Below are positions 60,206 through 64,000 of a stretch of 64,000 bases of DNA, one piece after another. This DNA is from Aricia agestis (lineage: Eukaryota > Arthropoda > Insecta > Lepidoptera > Lycaenidae). The DNA lies in assembly GCF_905147365.1 (NCBI RefSeq), contig NC_056410.1, forward strand, positions 4,377,501 to 4,441,500. The letters are read 5' to 3'. The notes under the pieces are model-generated. The model had not been told where the DNA came from, did not search any database, and worked only from the letters and a program-made list of their open reading frames with translations. The translations under genes were made by a program, and so were the position numbers. How positions within the stretch are numbered: the stretch's first letter is position 1; the number at the start of each line of letters is the position of its first letter.

Positions 60206-61310
60206 TTAGTATTTTAACTTTTAACCAAAATTGTAAAACATGTTGTTTAAACTACCATGCTATTGTATAGCGTGGCAGAATGTACAAACTGTCTAAGCTG
60301 GCTATAAATATTTTTTTAAACTCAACTCAAATCGATTGAACTTGAAATATAATATTTTTTAATTGTCACGATTTAGGGCTAGGCTAGGCTATAATATTTA
60401 GTACATAATATCTAGTGGTGCCGTATTTGGCAGAGCCATCTGGTTTGTTTTGGCATAACCTTAGAGGCTTGTTAAGATACGAACCTCGCTCTGAATGTTA
60501 ACTACAATGAAAAAGCTGTAGATGGCACCTTTAGCGGGCACTGCATTCTTTTTACCTGAGAGTTCTTGTAATTTTGGCAAATTATTGCAAATGATATTAT
60601 GAATTCCACATTATCCATTACCTACCATTAGTAAATTTATCGTCGTACTGACCATCGTGCTTGAATATGCGAATATAAACATAATATTTTTATCAGGGCG
60701 AGCGAAGCGAGTCTTAGTATATCCCACAACCTGAGCAGTGAGCATATTAATTGTGGTACACTTGTCGGAAAAAACTATTACGCCTAATTGATTTGTGCTT
60801 TGACATAGAAATTTTTATTTATATGTATATCATCGGTCGGTCAAGGTTTGGTTACTTTTAAGATATAATAAAAAACTGCCTTAAAGAATATTGCCCCGCA
60901 GAAAAACGATGCGAGCCCTTACAAAGCTTGGCTTTTAACTAGTATTAAAACGTAGTGATTATATTCTCTTTGACTAGTATATTTATTTTTGATTGTATAT
61001 ATTTGACTAGTATATTTATTTTTGATTAAATATCTAATGACACTAATTTAATTTGACTAGTGCTTAGTGTTCATAATTTTATTCCTACACAGTCCCAGTA
61101 AAAATACTTAAAAATGGCAATAGCAAGTCAGTTATTATTACTTAAACTCCATAAGATTTCAAAAGAGATTTATTTAAAACAATAATATATCAAAATAACA
61201 AAACTTCTACTTCAATTAACGAAGCCCTTAATGTAATGAAAATTTTCTTGGTAGAGCCGCGTTGAAATCTGCTTGTCATTGTCTTTTAATTAACAATTTA
61301 ATTCCATTCC
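60206..61310. other. Intron end before exon 2
   Basis: AT-rich, containing GGGCGAGCGAAGCGAG at about 60697 and the 33 bp duplication. The last 45 bases form the pyrimidine-rich acceptor region of exon 2. Confidence 0.4.
60970..61030. repeat. 33 bp direct duplication
   Basis: TTGACTAGTATATTTATTTT occurs twice, offset by 33 bases, shortly before host exon 2. Confidence 0.8.
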
Positions 61311-61312
61311 AG

Positions 61313-61405
61313 AGTGGAGCACGCGCCCGACAGCGGGCGGGAGAAGAGCCGGCTAAACGGATTCCTCAGCCTCAAAACTCCACTCATCAGCACCAAAACT
61401 TTGGG
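61313..61405 (+). CDS. Host gene, second coding exon (93 nt, phase 2-2)
   Basis: A pyrimidine-rich tract and AG at 61311-61312 precede the exon, and GT at 61406 with context GGG|GTGAGT follows. Joined in phase with the two bases left by the exon at 27938, it stays open for all 93 bases and again leaves two bases over, so it is symmetric (31 codons). The in-phase peptide is hydrophilic at first (around EHAPDSGREKSR) and then has a Leu/Ser/Thr-rich stretch (around SLKTPLISTKT). It is GC-rich compared with its flanks. A second AG two bases further in (61313-61314) would shift the frame, and that frame is also open, so acceptor choice rests on phase matching and is not proven. Assignment to the same gene as 27796-27938 is inference from strand, phase and composition. 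No third exon was recognised before the window ends. Confidence 0.6.
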
Positions 61406-62343
61406 GTGAGTCAAGGTTACTACATGCTTAGAAAAAAACGTTATATCTAATAACATGATAAGAAAAAAGGCATAGCTTAAATGCAAGGAATGTCTAAGAA
61501 GAACAATCAAATATTTTCTTCAATGGACACTTAATTTTTTAAAACGATATCTCTGGATCTTAATTTTTGTAGTTGGGTCTATGATTCCACTTTAAACGGC
61601 CAGGTTTCGTTCACACTTTGTAGATTTATCGAGGACCGATGACAATACACTAATTTGATATAATTATTTTATTAAAACCTACGAATAATAAATAATTCGT
61701 AGTCCAAACCAAAACAGCTATTTCATATTTCAGTAATTTACTCAAAATTTTCAAACGCCATCTATTTAGATTTACGTTTACTACGTTCTACATTACGCTA
61801 CACTTACGTTACATAAAGGTTTGTAGACGAAAACCTGAATCACTTTATCAGCATAGCATGATAATTTATGTAAGTATACATATATGGGTTTTAGTGATAC
61901 TCGTAAAAAAAGTTTATATGCTAGTAGGTAAGTCATTTTATTCATAAAACTACTTCATAATACATAATTATGAAAGTTTTTTAAGTATATAATAAATATT
62001 TGAACGTCGATTATAATTTTACTAACCTATTTTAATGAAGCCATCGTCAAAAAATAATAAACAATTATAACAGAATAAAAGTCTAATGCATACAGTGCAA
62101 ATTGCTTTATAAAGTCGTAAATCGGCTGACAGATGGCGTTAAAGGTACTATGTATTACGTAACTTCAGCTCTAGTCTAGCAAAGGCTACGCTTCTTTAAA
62201 TCGAAATTCGGCTATAAATATTGAAGTAACTGTTTTATGGGATTTTTCGGCTCTGCAAGGCTTTCAATGTCTACTCGTGTAACACTTTAAAACGGAATTA
62301 CTGTGGAAATTTCTAACTTTTACGGCTGCAACGAAATATTACA
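61406..62343. other. Intron after exon 2, no third exon seen
   Basis: AT-rich sequence with no phase-matched, splice-flanked open stretch recognised. Confidence 0.4.
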
Positions 62344-62440
62344 GAGGAGCTACGAAATATCGTAGAGGAGCTACGAAATTTTGTAGAGGAGCTACGAAAT
62401 TTCGTAGAGGAGCTACGAAAATTTGTGAAGGAGCTACATA
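62344..62440. repeat. 21 bp tandem repeat, four to five units
   Basis: GAGGAGCTACGAAATTTCGT-type units recur at 62344, 62365, 62386, 62407 and 62428. The minus-strand ORF encoding repeated FRSSSTK is a by-product. Confidence 0.9.
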
Positions 62441-62985
62441 CCAAATTTCGTACACTAAAAGCTTTTTTTGTAACCCTATTGAAAATAAGGAGCTGCATAA
62501 TAAAAGGCTGTCCTTGTTTCTACCAAATTAAATAGCTAGGATAGAAAAATAATATTATTATGACTTTAGAATAGGCACTCTATGCAGGTTTGACTTACAG
62601 TTAATAATGATGTATCCACTGATTTCGGTAATTTATACACCTACCGGACAAACTCCTTCATGTTGAGTAAGGGTTAGGTTTACATTAATCTATAAGGGAG
62701 ACAAAATCACGCTCATGAATATAACAGGAGTTCTGCTTTTCGATACAAGATGTCGCTGCATGAATAATGTAAGACGTCAAGTTAAGTAGGGCTGACTATA
62801 GCTACTTGAAATTATTTCAGTTTATTAAAAATTGAAATAAAAAGTTATATTAAAAATGGATTTACAATTTTATACAGGCATTATAATACGAGTATATTAT
62901 GTTGCGGAATTAATAAATAGGAAAAGTGTTGTGACCTTTATAAAATACAAGCAATTTATTAGTATTACTTGACATAATTATTATG

Positions 62986-63299
62986 TTTTTTTAATAAAGT
63001 AAGGGGGAAAACGAGTAAACGGGTCACCTGATGGAAAGCAACTTCCGTCGCCCATGGACACTCGCAACATCAGAAGAGCTGCAGGTGCGTTGCCGGCCTT
63101 TTAAGAGGGAATAGGGGAGGGTAAGGAAGGGAATAGGGAAGGGTAGGGAAGGGAATAGGGTAGGGGATTGGGCCTCCGGTAAACTCACTCACTCGGCGAA
63201 ACACAGCGCAAGCGCTGTTTCACGCTGGTTATCTGTGAGCCCGTGGTATTTCTCCGGTCGAGCCGGCCACTTCGTGCCGAAGCATGACTCTACCACGTA
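62986..63299 (+). repeat. Family A copy 9
   Basis: A near-complete copy with a shortened G-rich core and small changes near the CCACGTA end. Confidence 0.88.
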
Positions 63300-63534
63300 A
63301 AATTGTAATATTGAGACAGCTACCTAAACTATTTGTGTTACTATTTATAACTACTTTTTGCTTTAAATCCTTTTTAGAATAGAATACTAATTACTAACAT
63401 AGCGATAAGTTTCTTTACTAACAATTTTATGGATCTGGGTTATCTGAAATAAACATATTTTATTTTATTTATTTAAATGTTTTACAACTCGAATTTAGTA
63501 ATTTACGACTACAATTATTAAGTATATTATATTT

Positions 63535-63682
63535 TACCCGGCGAATTTCGCATCACTTTCCTCCTAATAATAAACCTTCCCTGGACTCCTTCAAATATTT
63601 CAAGATCAGCAAAATTGTTTCAGCCGTTTTCAAGACATAGCAAAACTAACAAAATATAAAGTTAATTTTTATTTATATGCAC
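63535..63682 (-). mobile_element. Helitron HelD, decayed
   Basis: ACCCGGCGAATTTCGCATCA, CCTTCCCTGGACTCCTTC and CAGCCGTTTTCAAGACATAG match the HelD words in reverse. Both ends are eroded. Confidence 0.55.
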
Positions 63683-63759
63683 ATTATATTGTATAATGTG
63701 AGCTGGCGTTGACTTCTTGTTCACATGACAAACATATTTGAGATTCTTCTAAATGAAAA

Positions 63760-63978
63760 TCCTAAACTAATATTATAAATGCGAAAGTGTGTCTGTCTGT
63801 CTGTCTATCTGTCTGTTACCTCTTCATGCCCAAACCGCTGGACCGATTTTGCTGAAATTTGGCATGGAGATACTTTGAGTCCCGGGAAAGGACATAGGAT
63901 ACTTTTTATCTCGAAAAAATGTACGGTTCCCGCGCGATAAACGAGTTTTAGCGCAACGGAGTTGCGGGCGTCATCTAG
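63760..63978 (+). mobile_element. Helitron HelC, intact
   Basis: TC at 63760 to CTAG at 63975-63978, 219 bp, flanked by A and T. The 3' end has the expected short hairpin (GCAAC/GTTGC) about 10 bases before CTAG. Best reference copy of this family here. Confidence 0.9.
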
Positions 63979-64000
63979 TGCTTAATATAACACAGACTTA

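Overview
The window looks like AT-rich nuclear DNA of a moth or butterfly (Lepidoptera). The evidence is the repeat content: short Helitrons that begin TC, end CTAG and sit between A and T; SINEs with tRNA-like heads; hAT, TTAA-site and stowaway-like MITEs; and a jockey/CR1-like LINE. From sequence alone I cannot name the species.

Host gene content is very low. Two GC-rich, splice-flanked exons on the + strand (27789-27938 and 61313-61405) share phase 2 and fit one gene. The first holds a start codon, a single membrane anchor, a run of basic residues and an acidic stretch. The second adds 31 codons. If they belong together, most of the window is their 33.4 kb intron, and everything upstream of 27789 is an earlier intron or 5' flank. 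I do not recognise the protein; a synaptotagmin-like N terminus is only one possibility.

The most complete mobile element is a Ty3/gypsy LTR retrotransposon at 52740-59122. It has two 546 bp LTRs that I read as identical, a CTAT target duplication, a tRNA-Leu-like primer site, a gag-pol frame with protease, RT, RNase H and integrase, and a polypurine tract. The frame is broken by one UGA near its start and by an apparent small indel near its end, although the insertion is recent.

The rest is layers of older repeats. 1-12 kb: fold-back MITEs and a hAT-like element holding a second MITE. 12-15 kb: Helitrons, a dispersed repeat inserted in a MITE, a LINE 3' end and a SINE. 15-27 kb: further SINEs, an AT-rich Helitron, two hAT-like elements with 8 bp target duplications and a TTAA-flanked element. 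28-52 kb (intron): many Helitrons, nine-copy 'family A' repeats with G-rich cores, fold-back MITEs, a LINE with its RT active site missing, and long AT and GTCC/GTCT microsatellites. 59-64 kb: Helitrons, a SINE remnant, host exon 2, a 21 bp tandem array and the last family A copy.

I found no rRNA, no convincing functional tRNA gene, no CRISPR array and no operon-like gene set. The observations most worth following up are the two-exon gene, the young but broken retrotransposon, insertions inside insertions that fix element ends and relative ages, and many long palindromes and G-rich tracts within one intron.
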